A stretch of DNA of 64,000 nucleotides from Panicum virgatum (lineage: Eukaryota > Streptophyta > Magnoliopsida > Poales > Poaceae): positions 25,884,938-25,948,937 of the forward strand of contig NC_053146.1 of assembly GCF_016808335.1 (NCBI RefSeq), given 5' to 3'. The notes under the pieces were generated by a model, which was not told where the DNA came from, did not search any database, and saw nothing but the letters and a program-made list of their open reading frames with translations. Below are positions 12,645 to 25,428 of the stretch, in pieces. Position numbers and translations under genes: made by a program. Position 1 is the stretch's first letter; every line of letters begins with the position of its first letter.

Positions 12645-14084
12645 GCAAGCTCCGGTGCATAATCCCATTATTTTCAGAGTTGTTATTCATCTAACTATTC
12701 ATAATGTGTTGTAATAATTTTATTTCCTGCATTTAAGTTTTTCTAGGTGTTGATCAAAAACCTTAGACGCATGATCCCTAGGAACCTATGTTTGACATCC
12801 GGATCTTTTTATCGACTAGTTGCCCCGCTAATTAGGAACGGTAGAAGTCGAGGGGTTTCCTGCCTCTCGCGAGCATATAGGAATTTACTTACTTTAAATT
12901 CCTACTGAAATATAAGGACAATGGGTGGGGTTGTGTAGTTGTGATACCCCGCTGGTGTAGTCAAAATTGGCTAAGGTCACGGTGTGTGGCTCATTTCGTT
13001 AAGCGTTTGAAAGTACTAGACACATACCGAGAAATATGGTAATCGGTAAGCTTAAGTACCTGATTGGACCAGCAAGTTGAACGATCTCGCACCCCCTTGG
13101 TAGCAGTAGGTTTATTTTTGTCCGGACGTACGGGTGCAGAGTGGTCGGACTCTGTAGTCGGGGGGGGTGTTCCGGATCCACGATCTAGAAAGAAATGGAA
13201 AAAGTAGCATGGGCGGGAGCGAAGTCGATCCCCATGCGTGTGGTCTAGGTTCCCCTGGCCAGGTTGAAATTCGATTCAGAATCATCCGCCTCTCATGGCA
13301 TGAGATTGCTTACTGATTTCAGTCACACAGAGTAACAAGTGGAACATGATGATGATAATACTGCTGTATGATTAATGTTTGCTCTACCATGTTTGAGTAG
13401 AGATAGTTGCAAACTTAGAATGGTTAAATCCAACTAGAAATTGGCTAAATAAAATCTGAAAGTAAGGATCCACTCTTAGTGGCATTTTTGGCAAAACAAA
13501 CCCCACAAACCAAAAAGCCTTGCATGTCTAGTTATCGGACTATGTTGTATCCGGTGACGGGTAAGTCTTGCTGAGTATTAGTATACTCAGCCTTGCTTGT
13601 GGCACTGTTTTCAGGTACTAGCTTCAAGGATTTGATTACGAGTCTTACTTGGCCTTGAACTTTGCCTCCGGGCTGGTCTGTTGAGTGGGATGGTCCTTCA
13701 GCAGGTGCTGACCACCCTCCCGTTGCGTGACGCTTTCGTACGGGCTTTATCGATGCATCATTTCTTTTCGCTAGTCGTCTTTTATTGCTTCCGCTGAACA
13801 ATGAGACTTGAATAATTTGAGTAGTCTGGAACTCTGTAGTACTTTACTATTTTGAATATGGTTTTGTAATAAATTTACTTTCCGCTGCAAACTCTGAGAT
13901 GTTCTGTGTTGTAATCTCTGGGCTCACCTTCGTGTGAGTGTTGTCTGTGCGATCCTGGAAGAGCGTGGCTTTTATCGAGGCTTCACTCGATGAACTACCG
14001 GCGCGTGCCGATTTGGGTCAGAGTTGCCTAGCAACGAAGATCAGTGCACCTGAGCCCAGTTAGTTTGGGTGGTTCCGCCACAGC

Positions 14085-14097
14085 TGGCATCAGAGTT
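14085..14097 (+). promoter_or_regulatory. Primer binding site of the Tekay-type element
   Basis: TGGCATCAGAGTT lies two bases after the 5' LTR. It resembles the initiator-Met tRNA site TGGTATCAGAGC usual for Tekay/Del elements, with differences that look like decay. Confidence 0.65.
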
Positions 14098-15494
14098 CGC
14101 AGACAGCCTACCAGAGATGGCAGCCTCGGTTTTCAAAACAACAAATTAAAACTTGACTTCAAAACTAGTAAAGTTTTTGAAAAGTCTAGGATCTCCAAGG
14201 ACAAGTCTAGAACGTAAATCCCTAGGGGATCTTCTGGGTATAATCAGGTGGCTTATATTGTATGGCTAACTTCCAGCACTTTACATTTCAGTATTTAAAT
14301 TCAGAATTTAAATTCAGCAACTACATTGTCGCCGCGGAGGTATGCTTACTCAGTCAGCTGAGGGAGTCTGACCTTCCCGTTGGTGATGCGAGCCGAACGC
14401 TGGAGCTCAGGCAGTGGCCTACTTGAGCTGTTGCCCATATACCAACTTCGGTTGATTATATGGAGAGTAATGGTTTGAAATTGGAATTCAATTCCCCGTC
14501 TAAGACGGTACTCAGTCAATACGTTGTTTCGATGACGTATGCTTAACATTGTCCATACGGCGGGAATTGTATGGATGCCGGTTCTATAGTGATCGGTAAT
14601 GAATGGGAACGCTTTCGTGAGTGCTTTCACGAAAGGTTCATTTTGTATACTGTCAATTTTCTGCGGGTACTCTAACTCGAAAACGAATCTTAGGCTATCT
14701 AGCTATATCGAGTAGTTATATAGCGAGACGTAATATGTATGCCACCAAAGTCAATTGTGTAAGACCAAGACTACTTGGCAATTCTTTTTCTTGGTGAGGA
14801 CGGATAGGTTCTGCATTCATCCTCAAATCATCAGCAAAGAAATCCTTGGAAGAAATCATACCCAAAAAGGCTAAAACCCTATCCTAAGGAGCATCTAGAT
14901 AGTCTGCAAATTCAGGGAAATTGTTTTCCTCGAATTTTAAACCGATTATAAATTGCTCAAATCAATTTGGGGTGGTAATATGAAATGAGGCTCCCTAAGT
15001 CACCAAACTCCTGTAAAATTTTGAGAATTTTTGAAGCCTCCTAACTTGGTGTTTTTGAAATTAGATCAACCCTTTATAAAACTGTCAACTCTGAGCAGTC
15101 GCTGTATACTGAATTTTTTGACCTACTTAAGTTGTTCAAATGAAAAATCTTTCAACCCGAAAGTTGTAGATAACTTAATTATATAAACTTACCATAAAAA
15201 TTTGAATTATCATTGTCAACTGGTTTGGTAGTTATGGTCAAATTACACCCTCTCTGGACACAAAAATTTCCTGGTTGACATCAATCTGAAAACCTGAGCA
15301 TATCACCCTCTTGGAGTCCGAATTGGTCTTAGTGATAACTAGATGAAATGTCCTTATTATCCTAGGAATCTCCTGTAAATTTTTGAGAATTTTCCGAGCT
15401 TGTTATCTAGTGTTTTGATCAATTTCTTTCACTGTCCAGAATCAGTTATTCTTTGTCTGCCATTAGCTGATCCATCGGTCTTTTGTTGGGATAG
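14098..15494 (+). other. Untranslated leader of the Tekay-type element
   Basis: These 1.4 kb between primer site and accessory ORF are mostly AT-rich. I see no conserved coding sequence; a minus-strand open frame at 14346-14630 shows nothing recognisable. Confidence 0.5.
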
Positions 15495-16405
15495 ATGGAC
15501 GAGCTGGTGCTTGTTGATGAGCAGGGGCACGTGCACTCTGCTTGCTTGCACTGGGACGGACTTCCTCGCCGTCTCTGGGAGCTTTTGAGTGTAGCGGGTT
15601 ACCTCCAGCCACCGATCTACGATGGCCACGACTTTGTGGAGGACGGAGTTCACCGCTGCAGTGTGACGATGGTGATCCAGCAGCACCCGCTCAATGGGTG
15701 GGAGCCGATCGTGACTCAGATGGTCGGACACCATCTGTTGGACACTTGGGAGCTCACCGCCATGAGGGTGTTGACCACGTTCTGCTCCTTGCACCATTTG
15801 GAGGTGGTTCTGACCCAGCCGACCCGCTTTGGCTAGACCGGATGGCTCATGTGGACGTAGTCGCGACCCTCGACCCAGTTGGGGCACTCTGGATGATAGC
15901 GTTGTTCTTAGACGGTCTCTACAGACTTCACACTTTTCAGAGTTACGCCGTCGCTCAGTTGGTGGACTAGGCTCAGGCCTTGCACCTGACTGTCCAGCTG
16001 AGGGACGAGCAGCTTCAAGATGCTAGTGCCGAGCTCGAGAGCAGGGCTGCTCTTATTACCCAGCTCCATGGCCAGATCCATGAGCTTCAGGACATAGTGA
16101 TGGATCGTGATGCTACGATCAACTTCCTGGAGGACCAGTTTCACGACCTTCAGCTTGACTTGGACGACGCTCAGGCTCAGCTCCACCAGATGCAGGTTGA
16201 TCCGCCCGCACCACCCGGCCCGATGCAGGTGGATGGTGAGGAGGAGGAGCTTCAGGAGATCCAGGGTGTTTTGGAGATGGACTTTAAGGACCAGGCGCCG
16301 CAGCCCGCACCGGTTGAGGTTCACACTCCCGTGACGAGTGAGGCATCGTCAATATGTAGACCGAGGCGCTGTTTTCTTAGCTTTTGTAGACTCCTCTTAG
16401 TGTAG
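15495..16405 (+). pseudogene. Accessory coiled-coil ORF upstream of gag, broken
   Basis: The frame opens at ATG 15495 (MDELVLVDEQGHV) and runs to about 15836, where a frameshift moves the reading to another frame (DVVATLDP, then LYRLHTFQSYAVAQL). A TAG at 15968-15970 interrupts it, and it resumes to 16405. The second half is a Leu, Gln and Asp rich heptad-like coiled coil (QLHGQIHELQDIV, then LEDQFHDLQLDLDDAQ), followed by an acidic Pro-rich tail. Comparable ORFs upstream of gag are known to me from grass Tekay/Del-type elements; their role is not established. It is not gag, since it has no zinc knuckle and a separate gag follows. Confidence 0.65.
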
Positions 16406-17001
16406 CCTACTTTTGGATCATGGCTACTAGGCTAACCTAGAGTTGAGTAACTCCTAGTGCTGATGTTAGGGAGGACCAAGTTAAAAAGGGAAGGTGATGG
16501 ATGTAATGAACCTTTAATGCTACTAATGTGAAATAGCAGTAATCTGTGAAAAGTTGAACGCAGCAGCTAGTTCGAATTTTTATCCTCATTTCCTTTCCGA
16601 ATTAGCTCCTGAGTTGAATACCAAAGTTGTTCCAAATTTCATCATTGAAATGCTCACAAAATTTCAGCTCATAGCAGGAGATAATCGCAAATTACAGAAG
16701 CTCTGTTTTCTGTAAAAGCAGAAAACCACAGGAGGAGTAAATGAATTTTTCGACTAACCTACTCTGGGAATATGACTTTGTGATGACTACCAAAGTTGTA
16801 GCTCATGAAATTATCTATCTCCTGTCAAAATTTCAAGTTTATACCATGTACAGAACTCCAGTTATGCGCTTTTTCGTATCACTGGTTTTTCTGCACAACA
16901 TGATTTAAGCAAATCCTATTACTTCCATATCATTTTGAGTTGAATGTTCCATTTGAAATTATGCTAATGTTGAGCTTAATGCAATATTACTCACATTTCA
17001 G
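16406..17001 (+). other. Spacer between accessory ORF and gag
   Basis: I see no coding sequence. The stretch is AT-rich with TTTCAG directly before the gag ATG at 17002, so it may be an intron allowing gag-pol to be expressed from a spliced RNA. That is inference only. Confidence 0.4.
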
Positions 17002-18123
17002 ATGGTTGGATCAACTCGAGGCACCCCTAGTGGTTTTGGAGCCGGAGGGAATGGTGATCCACCTCCACCTCCTCCACCCGTGGGTATCGCCGAAGTTCTT
17101 GCTGCCCAAACCGAGATATTGCGGTAGTTGGTTCAAGCTTAGCAGCAACCGCGGGGTGGGCGTCATGCTCATCAAGCATAGGAAGCGAGCTACCAAGATT
17201 TCCTCGGTACTCAGCCTCCGCTGTTCACTAAAGTGGATGAGCCTCTGGACGCGGACGCTTGGATTCGCACAATCAAGTCCAAGTTATCTCTATTGACTAC
17301 TCCTTGTTCAAAAGAGAACAAGACTCGCTATGCTGCGCAGCAGCTTCGCAGATCAGCTCGTATGTGGTGGGATCATTACCACGGAATGTTACTGGCTGAT
17401 CATGTGGTGACTTGGAATGAGTTCAAGACTGCTTTTCGGGCCCATAATAATCCAGCTGGACTTCTTGACCGTAAGCTCGACGAGTTCTTGACATTAATTC
17501 AAGGCACTCGGACTGTGTTGCAGGATGCACAGGCTTTCAATCATTTGTGCCAATATGCTAGACATCACGCGGATACCGACGCTAAGAAGCGTGAATGCTT
17601 CCGTCGAGGCCTTAGTACAAAGTTACAAGAAAGGCTGAATCTTGTCCGTGCGGACTCTTTCAATGAGTTGGTGAATTTGGCTATCACCCAGGAGGATCTT
17701 ATTTCTGCACACCGCGCTGAAAAGAAGCGCACGACACCTGCTGGACCCTCGAGTGCTTCTGCACCGAGGTATTGTATTGTGTAGAATGCCCCAGCTAGAC
17801 CCTCTCAGAAGGCCCCTCAGCCAGGGCGATGGGTTATTCAACCTCCTCAGCAGCAGCAGCAGGAAACTCGCTATGCTCCACCACTGCAGCAGCAGCCGAC
17901 AGGCCCTAGGCCGAATTTTCAGCAACCCGCTCGCCCCGACAACAACAACCGTTGGTTCAAGTGTGGGAGCCCAAATCACTTTGCCAAAATTTGCCCGCAA
18001 GCGGGACAAAATTAGGGGCAGGCTTCTCGCAGAAATGATCAAAATAAAGGCAAGAAGCAAACTGTCAGGCAGGGCCGACTTAACTTCACCAACCTTGCTG
18101 AACTTCCCGAAGGAGCACCGATT
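17002..18123 (+). pseudogene. gag of the Tekay-type element, with multiple stops
   Basis: The frame starts at ATG 17002 with a Gly/Pro-rich N-terminus that has seven prolines in a row. TAG stops lie at 17125, 17140 and 17179; each follows the pattern expected from a CAG Gln codon. The capsid-like gag domain is open from about 17230 to 17781 (PLDADAWIRTIKSKL, then MWWDHYHGML, then RRGLSTKLQERL). Further TAG codons are at 17782 and 18013. A Gln/Pro-rich linker leads to one zinc knuckle near 17960, in which the first Cys is replaced by Trp (WFKCGSPNHFAKIC). The frame runs on into pol without shift, as usual for this clade. Confidence 0.85.
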
Positions 18124-19662
18124 ATGTCGGGTACATTCTCTATAAACCATCAACCTGCCGTTATCTTATTTAATTCTGGTGCATCCCATAGCTTCATTAG
18201 TTCTAAATTTGGAGCAAGGGTTGGGTTAGATTTTTGTCCCACTAAAGGTTCATTCATGATATCTACTCCGGGTGGTAAAGTCGCATCAAACCAAATCGTT
18301 CATAATGCACCACTTAAGATGGGTAGTAAAACCATTCCTACCACTTTAATCTTATTGCCACTAGAAGGGATGGATATTTTTCTGGGAATGGATTGGATGA
18401 AAAGACATGGGGTACGGTTAGATATCTCTTCTCGAGCAGTTGAAATTAATTCACCCACCCATGGCCACTCGGTTTTATATCTGCCTCATTCGGAACATGT
18501 CAATTCGTGTGCCTATGCCATGAAAGATATTCGCCTCGAAGATATTCCTGTAGTCCGCGAATATGCAAATGTGTTTTTGGACGATTTACCTGGTATGCCG
18601 CCAGATCGGGATATCGAATTTGTCATTGAACTACAGCCCGGTACCGCACCTATCTTGAAAAGGCCGTACCGGATGCCACCTAAAGAGTTGGTGGAGCTAA
18701 AAATCCAATTGCAAGAACTACTGAACAAAGGTTTTATCCGCCCAAGTGCTTCACCTTGGGGCTGTCTCGCATTGTTCATAAAGAAGAAAGATGACAGTCT
18801 GAGGTTATGTGTTGATTACCGGCCTCTCAATGCAGTAACCATCAAAAATAAGTATCCACTTCCCCGCATTGATGTACTGTTTGATCAGTTAGCTGGAACA
18901 AAGATCTTCTCTAAGATCGATCTTCGTTTGGGGTATCATCAAATCAAAATCAGACCTTGTGATATACCCAAGACATCCTTCTCAACCAGATATGGTCTTT
19001 ATGAGTATTTGGTTATGTCTTTCGGTCTCACCAACGCTCCCGCCTATTTCATGTACCTTATGAACTCGGTATTCATGCCGGAACTTGATAAGTTCGCCGT
19101 GGTTTTCATCGATGGCATCTTGGTCTTTTCCAAAAATGAGGAGGAACATGAGAAACACCTGCACATTGTTCTTCAATGCCTCGATGATCATCAGCTATAT
19201 GCTAAATTCTCTAAATGTGAATTTTGGCTGAACACGGTCAAATTTTTGGGTCACACCATATCCAGTGAAGGTATCTCAGTTGATCCTAGCAAAGTTCAAG
19301 AAGTGATAGACTGGAAGCCTCCTACTTCTGTTCATCAGATTCACAGTTTCCTCAGATTGGCGGGATATTACCGTAGGTTTATTCCGGACTTCTCCAGAAT
19401 AGAAAAACCAATGACGGAACTACTGAAGAAGGACGTTAAATTTAAGTGGGATGCGAAGTGCGATGAAGCATTTCATACACTGAGAGCACATCTTACCACA
19501 GCACCAGTCTTGGCTCAACTAGACAATAGCAAGTCCTACGATGTTTATTGTGATGCATCGGGTACTGGTCTTGGTTGTGTTCTCATGCAAGATAATCGAG
19601 TTATTGCATATGCTTCCCAAGCTCTTCGACCGCACGAACTCAATTATCCCACTCATGATCTT
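18124..19662 (+). pseudogene. pol part 1: protease and reverse transcriptase of the Tekay-type element
   Basis: This is an open frame of about 513 codons in the gag frame. The retropepsin active site normally reads DSGA but here is NSGA (Asn codon 18172-18174). RT follows from about residue 180 ([11 protein letters not shown]), with [23 protein letters not shown] and [15 protein letters not shown]. The catalytic FIDD box reads FIDG (codons 19111-19116), so the second metal-binding Asp is lost. The RNase H start ([18 protein letters not shown]) ends at NYPTHDL, where the solo LTR at 19663 breaks it. Open but non-functional, it marks a copy that decayed by missense change as well as by insertion. 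Confidence 0.92.
19658..19662. repeat. Target site duplication ATCTT (left)
   Basis: ATCTT is repeated at 22914-22918. Leaving out one copy and the element rejoins the RNase H frame. Confidence 0.88.
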
Positions 19663-22600
19663 TGTAACACCCGGTTTATAAAAGGACATAAACCGAGCAA
19701 TCATATACGTGCCAGGATCAAGTCACACATATATACAATAGAATGAATAGTATATCACAGCACATATCACGTAAAAAGATATAATAAAGCGAGTACGAAT
19801 GTTATTTATTATATTAATGACAAAATGTCTGATACAGAGTATGCGGAAGCGTAAAACAAATACGAAGCCTCTCGGAAGCTGGGCACCACAGGGACGTCGA
19901 CTGGGAGACGAACGCCTAGAAGTCCTCGTACTCCTGGTAGCTCCGGATGAACTCCCCCGCGTCGGCAGGGACTGAGCAGCAGTAGAGTATCCCCAAGAGT
20001 AAAAAGAGTAGAGTAGGCAAGAGTGAGTACACAACTTGTACTCAACAAGTATAACACAAACTATGAGGCTCTAAAGTTGGCTGACTCAACTGCGTTAGCT
20101 TTTAATCTTGGCAAAATTTTATTAATGCTATTTACTACAAGTTGATGAATTACCATACCCCAGTTACATAGTAATTAATCAAAATTAATTATGAACTACT
20201 GAGAACCAAACCAAACCAACCACCCGGGGAAACCTCCCTAACCAAAGGAAGATAACCCCACTAATCAAAAAGAGTATCTAGGCCGCTCATGACCGTGAGC
20301 ACAGCTAGTATACCAGTTTTACACTCTGCAGAGGTTGCACATCTTTACCCACAAGTCGTGAGCTACGCTAGTTGTTTATCACACTTCCTTAGGTGAGATG
20401 GCTAGCAAGCACACTACGAGGCCTTTACAAAGAATCTCGTTGGTAAGGAGTAACCGCGAGGGTTGGATCGGCGACTATGGAGCACGTCTAGTGGGCATCA
20501 AGAATACCACAGACGAGGCCACTCAATACGAGGGCCATAGAAGCTTACCAGCCTTGCCCCGCAGGTAAGTTACTCCAAACCAAAAAGACCTAATTATTAC
20601 GCCAAGACCGTCCCATTCCAGTCTTGTGGTAGCGCTGTTGTCCCAGGTTGTCGCTCTATGAACCGGTCCTTATGGATAGTGCACAACCCAACAGTAAGCA
20701 CCGTGCTGGCCCCCTAAACCATGTTTCTAACAAAACATATTTTAACGAGACGTGAGCCACTCAAACGGGCCACTCCCAGAATTAAGTTGCATATACCATT
20801 AATCAAATTAATTAAAAAGGACCATTATGTGTGAGAGCGCAGCAACCTAGCATAACTAACTAAAATGCAATCCAAGGGATATATATGTATATATATATAA
20901 ATGATAAATGTGGCTAGGAAATCCTTATAGGCATACAGTATTAAAATGCAGTATGAAAATGTATTTAAAAGTGATAGGTGTTGTTCATGTTATACTTGCC
21001 TTCCTCAAACTGTTCATGCTGTTCAACTGCTCAGAAGATGATAACTGCTCTGGGTACTAGTACTGGGTCTCCTCTGGTAGGTCAACGTCTACTCACGAAC
21101 ACATGGCCAAAAACAAGGCAATATCATAAACATACATGCAAACAAAGGCTAACACTAAGAAACAGTACAATAATACATAAAACAGCAAACAAAACTAAGC
21201 TAGAACTATTCTACGCGTTACAATGATAGCGTGGACATAAAGAACGCCTAAAACGGAGCTAGAACGTGAAAACTACGCTTAAAACAAGGTCTAGGGGCCT
21301 ATCCGCAAGAAAACTGAAGTTCCAGGGGGTTCTGTGCAAAAACTGAGGGCCTAAACATAATTAACGGATAGACACAGGGTCTAACGTGCAAAAACACTAA
21401 GGCTGGATCGTGGGTTCAAAAACTGGAAAGGTCAGGGGGCTAAACGTTAAAAACTGGGCTTATCTATAAATACTTTTGAACTGGATAGGAGCGCGGGTTG
21501 ATATCAAGGAAGATGGGGGGCTCTTTAGCAAGATTACCAGGCCGAAGGGGTATGTTTTAATCTGAGCTCTTGGATCTGGATCGGATGGCTCGGAAAAGAT
21601 TTGATCTAGATCTAATCTCGGGCGTTGATTTTGGATTGGACGGATCAGATCTGACCCTGCGCGCGGGGCGGCGGCGCTTGATGCCGGTGACGAGTTCCGC
21701 GGCGGCGCACGATGGGGGTTCGCCGGAGTTCGCCAAATCCGGCACTCCGGGGGGTCAAATCGACCTGTGCTTATGCCTGTGGTGATCAGAACCCCACGCG
21801 TGATCCACCCGTGGCCTAAACTGGGCTCGGGGGGGGGGGGGGGGGGGTTCGTGGCGGCGCGTGCTGCGAGCGGCGGCCCTGCGCGGCGGGGCTCGCCGGC
21901 GTGCGGCACTCTGACCATTGCAGTGGCCTACAGGCTATAGAAGCTAGCGCAGAAGGGAGATAAGGTCGGTGCGTGTCTCACCGAGGCTCGAATCGGGCGT
22001 GGAGGTCGTGCAGGGAGTTCGGCGGCGAAGATTGGCGGTGAGTTGCGGGCGGCGCTCGGGGACAGGTCGCTGTAGAGGTCGGAGCAGAGGGCAGCGGGCT
22101 CAGGGAAGTCCCAGGCGTCGAGGCGGTGCCGCGGCGTCAACTTACGGTGGAGAAGGGGCGGCGGAACAGCGGGGCTACAGCGGCGCAGGGCCCTGCTCCG
22201 TCGTGGAGGTCGCGGGGCGGCTGCGGTTAGGGTTTGGGGCTTCGGGATGGGAGGATGAGGCGCAGGGGTTCCGCGGGGGCCAATTAAAGGCCGGGCGGGG
22301 ATCCTGTGCAGGCGTGCCATGGAGGGCGTGGGCGAGCGTCACGGCGAGATTAGCAGCGGGCTATTGCGCGAGCATGTCGCGGGGAAGACGGAGCTGACCA
22401 GCGGGCCTGGCTGGTCAGTGGGGGAAACAGCGGCGCGAGTGACCGTGCTGAGCGCGGTGTGAGCGTGCGGGGTCGGCCTGCTGGGCTGGGTGCGGGTGCT
22501 GGGCCATGCGCAGAGGGGTGAGGGAAAGCTGGGCTTTGCGCGGGTGGAAGCAGGCCCGAGAGAGAGGAGAGAGTGGGTCGCAGGGATAAGAGAGAAAGGG

Positions 22601-22913
22601 GAAGTGGGTTGGGCCGGACAGGGCTGGTTTGGGTGCTGGGTTTTCCTTTTTTTTTCTATTTCCTATTTCAAACACCACTCAATCTAAAACCATTTGAATT
22701 CAAATTCAAATTTGAATTCAAGCCTAGCACTCAAACAAAAGAACAATGCACCAGTATGAATGCACACACATGTTAGCCCTAAAATAAATTTTAATTACTT
22801 TATGAAGCAAAAATAAATTATAAATGCAAGGCTAAGTATATTAAATCCTAGAAAATTAAATAAAGACAATTAAATTTATTATTAATTACTAAAATTTGAA
22901 TTAGGGTGTTACA
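19663..22913 (-). mobile_element. Solo LTR C1, Tekay-type family, minus strand
   Basis: This 3251-bp insertion has 9-bp inverted ends (TGTAACACC and GGTGTTACA) and a perfect ATCTT duplication, but no primer site, polypurine tract or coding region: the product of LTR-LTR recombination. It matches 26950-30097 in opposite orientation. A GC-rich block (about 21650-22640) corresponds to the promoter and first-exon-like part on the minus strand. It includes 19 consecutive G at 21829-21847. Long open frames in this block are composition artefacts. Confidence 0.87.
21000..21088 (-). other. Exon-like cassette in solo LTR C1 (one base lost)
   Basis: On the minus strand GTGAGTAG precedes 89 nt ending GAGGAAG, followed by GCAAGTATAAC (GC-donor-like). 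It matches the 90-nt cassette of C2 at 28661-28750 but is one base shorter, so the frame is broken. Confidence 0.45.
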
Positions 22914-23832
22914 ATCTTGAGCTAGCAGCAGTCATTCATGCTCTAAAGATTTGGAGACATTATCTTATGAGCACTCATTGCAACATTTTCACTGACCATA
23001 AGAGTCTCAAATATATCTTCACTCAAAGTGAACTGAATATGAGGCAACGAAGATGGCTGGAATTAATCAAAGATTATGACCTGGAGGTTCACTATCATCC
23101 AGGCAAGGCCAATGTCATCGCTAATGCGCTTAGTCGCAAGGTTCATTGCAACTGCCTTTCAGCAGAGACGTACCACCAGTCATTGTGTGCTGAAATGCAA
23201 AGGCTGAATTTGGAAATCATTCCTCAAGGTTCACTTACTCACATTTTTGTAGAACCGACACTTCATGACCAAGTCATCATGGCACAATTGCATGATAAGA
23301 GTGTTGGAATTATCAAAGTGCTAGAAGGTGAAAATAAATACAAATGTTTTCGTGTGGACCATAAAGGAATATTGTGGTTCGAGGATCGCCTAGTCGTTCC
23401 TAAAAATCATGAGCTGCGGAAACAAATTTTGGATGAAGCACATCTCTCTAAGTTTTCCATTCATTTGGGTAGCACCAAAATGTACCGAGATCTCAGGCAA
23501 AATTTTTGGTGGACTCGAATGAAGAGAGAAATTGCTAAATATGTTGCAGAGTGTGACACATGTCAGAGAGTGAAAGCTAGTCATTTGAAGGTTGCTGGAA
23601 CTCTCCAACCTCTGCCAATTCCATCCTGGAAACGGGAAGATATCAGCATGGATTTCATTGTGGGCTTACCCAACACCATGATTCAATCTGGGTTATTGTT
23701 GACAGGCTCACAAAGACCGCTCATTTTATTCCAGTGCATATGGAATATCTAGCCAAGGAGTATGCTGAAATTTATATCGATCGAATTGTCTGCCTACATG
23801 GTGTACCGAAAACCATTATCTCAAACCGTGGT
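22914..23832 (+). pseudogene. pol part 2: RNase H end and integrase start of the Tekay-type element
   Basis: After the ATCTT duplication the frame continues with ELAAVIHALKIWRHYL and the RNase H end (IFTDHKSLKYIFTQ, then WLELIKDYDLEVHYHPGKAN). The integrase follows, with its HHCC zinc finger (ending CDTCQRVKASH, near 23550) and the first catalytic Asp (ISMDFIVGLP). A frameshift lies near 23677, shown by continuation in another frame (SIWVIVDRLTKTAHFIP). The second catalytic Asp is replaced by Asn (SNRG, codon 23824-23826). It ends where solo LTR D is inserted. Confidence 0.9.
23828..23832. repeat. Target site duplication GTGGT (left)
   Basis: GTGGT is repeated at 30243-30247. Leaving out one copy and the insert rejoins the integrase reading. 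Confidence 0.85.
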
Positions 23833-25299
23833 TGTAGCAGCACCGTCTAAATTAAACCGGCTTAAGTGCATTAACCATCATCTTAATACTTAATCAAGTT
23901 ACTGTGCACTTAAAACGGTATAATCTGACATGCTGTCGGGTAAGTCTCGATTAAACTACTGTACTCCAGGATCACAATTGCACTAGTAGACCCGTACGAA
24001 GACGAGCACAGGTGATACAAGCATACAACAAAACCAAATTAATTTACAACACTGAGTTTTACAGATAAGTTCGATATATCAAATACGTTGTTTTTAAACG
24101 TACAGCGGAAGTTTAAAATGGGGTTTCAAATACAATACGGTAGAAGCAAACGACGATACAAGGTGAACTCCACATCCTGCCCACCGATGTGATGCCGATC
24201 TGCCCGACCTTCACGGAGAAGATGGGACCCACTCGACAGTCCACCCAGGAGGAAGTGGTTGTCCAATCCAGGACACACAGACCTCCTCGAAGTCAGCGGA
24301 GACACAACCTGCTCAAAGGGGTTACAACAACAACCCTGAGTATACTAATACTCAACAAGTCTTACCCGACTATGGTATATACTTAGCCGACTCCTAGACA
24401 TGCAAAGCTGTTTGGCTCTGGAGTTATTTTGCTGAAAAGCTACTAATAGTGGATCCTTACTTTCAGTATTTTAGCTCAAGTTTATTATACAAATACTGAT
24501 TAGATTTGCCTGTACATCTAGAGCACGCATGGTTGATCACATTATCTTTTTCAGAATACTGCAGCCATACCTCATATTCTCAACTTTCCATTTCCACTTC
24601 CATCATTTACTACGCTGTGATAGAGAGATCAAGGTTCTCATATCCGCGAGTCACGGCGAATCGATTCGATTTAACCTTGCCAGGTAGACCTAACCAACAC
24701 GACACATGTAAACCCCGTCGGGCCACACGCATCAATTGTTTCCATCGTTACCACGACATCTAAATCGCGCCTGCTAAAACCCAGGTGTTGGGCCCCTCAC
24801 GGTGAACTCCCAGAGAACCCGAAGGTGGCATCCATCCAACACCCGCCAACACCCACGCCCAGCGTAGCAGGTAGGGATTCAAAGTATCGTTGTAAAGCGG
24901 TACACAGCTTACCGGTTTCTGAATCCTCGATCAGTAGTGCCAACAACGGTATGATCCTTAATCGACACAGGCGGAGACTCACTTTCCATACCTTTCCTAT
25001 ACATAACCAAATTCATCTCCGCCCGGTCTCCATTTTTCCTTTCTTTCCCAAAGATTCATTCTCTAGCAACCCTTTCATAAGTAACAAGGACCTATATCTC
25101 GTGAGTGACAGGAATCACTCGACTTCTACCAAATCCTGATTAAGCATTGCAGTACTAACAACCTGTACACTAGTAGAGTGACTGAGGAAACCTAGGGATC
25201 ATGCATCTAAGGTTTCAATCAACTCCTAGAAACTTAAATGCACAATAAATATATAATAAATATTGAATACTAAAATTAAGGGTTATGCTCCGGGCTTGC

Positions 25300-25428
25300 C
25301 TTGCAGTACCACAGAGTTAGTGATTTCTCCGGGAGCTTGATTAACGGCCTCTTCGGTCTGCTGCTCTCCTGCTGGTGGCTCCTGGACTGTCTCGGCAATC
25401 AGCTCGTAGGCGACTTCGGTTCCAGCGT
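25300..25428 (-). other. Exon-like cassette in solo LTR D
   Basis: On the minus strand CGCGTAG precedes 129 nt that stay open as two bases + 42 codons + one base, ending CTGCAAG|GCAAGC. The reading is acidic and Gln-rich (TEVAYELIAETVQEPPAG). Both the Y-E-L word and the GGCAAGC-CCGG-GCATAA boundary resemble the outer Tekay LTR cassette. Confidence 0.5.

Larger units (their letters stand above)
9810..14082 (+). repeat. 5' LTR of the Tekay-type element
   Basis: This 4273-bp LTR has an AT-rich start, a GC-rich block with a TATA box at 10486, a GC-rich first-exon-like part ending at a GGTAGGTGG donor-like word near 10920, a 1.6 kb AT-rich intron-like part, an exon-like cassette at 12507-12644, and then the rest of the LTR. 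It lacks an 82-bp stretch present in the other LTR at about 31531-31612 and has about 30 bp near 10370 that the other lacks. Confidence 0.9.
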
